A stretch of 64,000 nt of DNA from Channallabes apus (lineage: Eukaryota > Chordata > Actinopteri > Siluriformes > Clariidae): assembly GCA_030522415.1 (NCBI GenBank), contig CM060121.1, positions 6,874,476 to 6,938,475 on the forward strand. The letters are read 5' to 3'. The notes under the pieces are model-generated. The model was not told the origin of the DNA. It saw only the letters and a list, made by a program, of their open reading frames with translations, and ran no database searches. The translations under genes and the position numbers were made by a program. Within the stretch, counting starts at the first letter, position 1, and each line of letters starts with the position of its first letter. This document shows positions 63,241 to 64,000 of the stretch, piece by piece.

Positions 63241-64000
63241 TTGATCAATATAAAAAAGTGGATATGTTAAAGTACAAAGAAAAAGCTACTTTTTAAAGAA
63301 TTTATTTTAAACAATGGAATATGTGAATAAGTGAAGATATAAATGAACAAGTGAAATGAGTAAATATGTGAATGATGAAGGGAAGGAGTGAATTTATATC
63401 TATTTAACAAAGATCATTTACAAATACTAGATTATAAGTGTGCATATGGAATGAACGGGTGAGTAAGGAGTGTGAATGAGTGAGTGGGTGAACGTATGAC
63501 AAAAGATTTTTTCCCCATTTTTTTTGTATTTTACATTTAAGTACATTTGTGAAGGACAAGCAATTAACAGATCTATTAAAGTGTGCAAAAATTATTGAGT
63601 TAAAGCACAAAGAAGCAAAGAAACTTATTTATTCATATGTTGACTCACTCATTCATAAGTAAAAAAAATGGGGGGGGGGAGTAAATGAGTAATTATGGGA
63701 ATAAAGGAGTGAATATATGAACACAGAATGAAGAAGTTAAATTACAAATGGTCAAGCACACATACGTGCAGTACGAACCCAGGAATGAATGAGTGGACGT
63801 ATGAATGTACAGTGTGAATGAGTGAATTACTGCAGTGGGTGAATGTATTTAAGAAACAAGGGTTTCTTAACATTTTGAGTGAATAATTGAATTGACCCTT
63901 AAATGAGGATCCATAAATGATTTAATTAATGCTGAATGAATCGATGAAAATACAAGGAAACTAGTGAAAGTTTGATTGACTGAGTGAGTGAATGAATGAA

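Larger units (their letters stand above)
61864..64000. other. afg2a intron 10 (partial), GAAT-rich
   Basis: No coding exon is visible to the window edge. Outside the two mobile elements the sequence is a worn repetition of GTGAATGAATGAG-like words (61870-62030, 62630-62860, 63230-64000), apparently decayed (GAAT)n/(GTGA)n repeat. Confidence 0.6.

Overview
The window is a stretch of vertebrate nuclear DNA, almost certainly from a teleost fish. Its genes are split into many exons with GT-AG borders. Long introns are packed with Tc1-like transposons, hAT, Harbinger-like and tRNA-SINE copies and CA/GA microsatellites. The abundant SINE with a tRNA head and an ATGA-repeat tail, together with the heavy Tc1 load, makes me lean towards a catfish-like (siluriform) genome, but this is inference only. 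There are no bacterial features, CRISPR arrays or RNA genes.

Four genes are supported, three complete and one cut by the window edge. (1) dele1, minus strand, 638-5987, 11 exons, about 468 aa: the mitochondrial stress messenger with Sel1-like repeats. (2) fgf2, plus strand, coding 19131-30007, 3 exons, about 151 aa: basic fibroblast growth factor. (3) nudt6, minus strand, 32330-44557, 5 exons, about 311 aa: the Nudix hydrolase known in other vertebrates as the FGF2 antisense gene. (4) afg2a (spata5), plus strand, 45175 to beyond 61863, first 10 exons, about 607 aa, ending between its two AAA+ ATPase modules. The fgf2 > < nudt6 > afg2a order is the conserved vertebrate arrangement. nudt6 and afg2a are head to head over a 617-bp gap with a perfect NRF1-type site, and fgf2 and nudt6 converge with 2.3 kb between their stop codons.

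Layout: 1-637 dele1 downstream flank; 638-5987 dele1, with a Tc1 relic and a nested fold-back element in its introns; 5988-18982 intergenic, with SINEs, an inverted pair of hAT elements (8384-9564, 11165-12506) and a hAT element with a transposase exon relic (13133-14073); 18983-30007 fgf2, whose first intron holds a full-length Tc1 with an intact 340-aa transposase (22676-24293); 30008-32329 convergent 3' ends; 32330-44557 nudt6, with two dead Tc1 copies, a mariner relic and a hAT element carrying a minisatellite; 45175-64000 afg2a, with a Tc1/RTE nest, two blocks of the same 36-bp minisatellite on either side of exon 9, and a long low-complexity intron.

The most striking non-gene signal is a great excess of the 7-mer TACTGTA/TACAGTA. 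That is the canonical excision footprint of Tc1-like transposons with CAG ends, and every Tc1-type end I can read here starts with CAG. Removing five bases at such motifs repairs alignments in at least three repeat copies. I read the window as a fossil record of many past Tc1 excisions.
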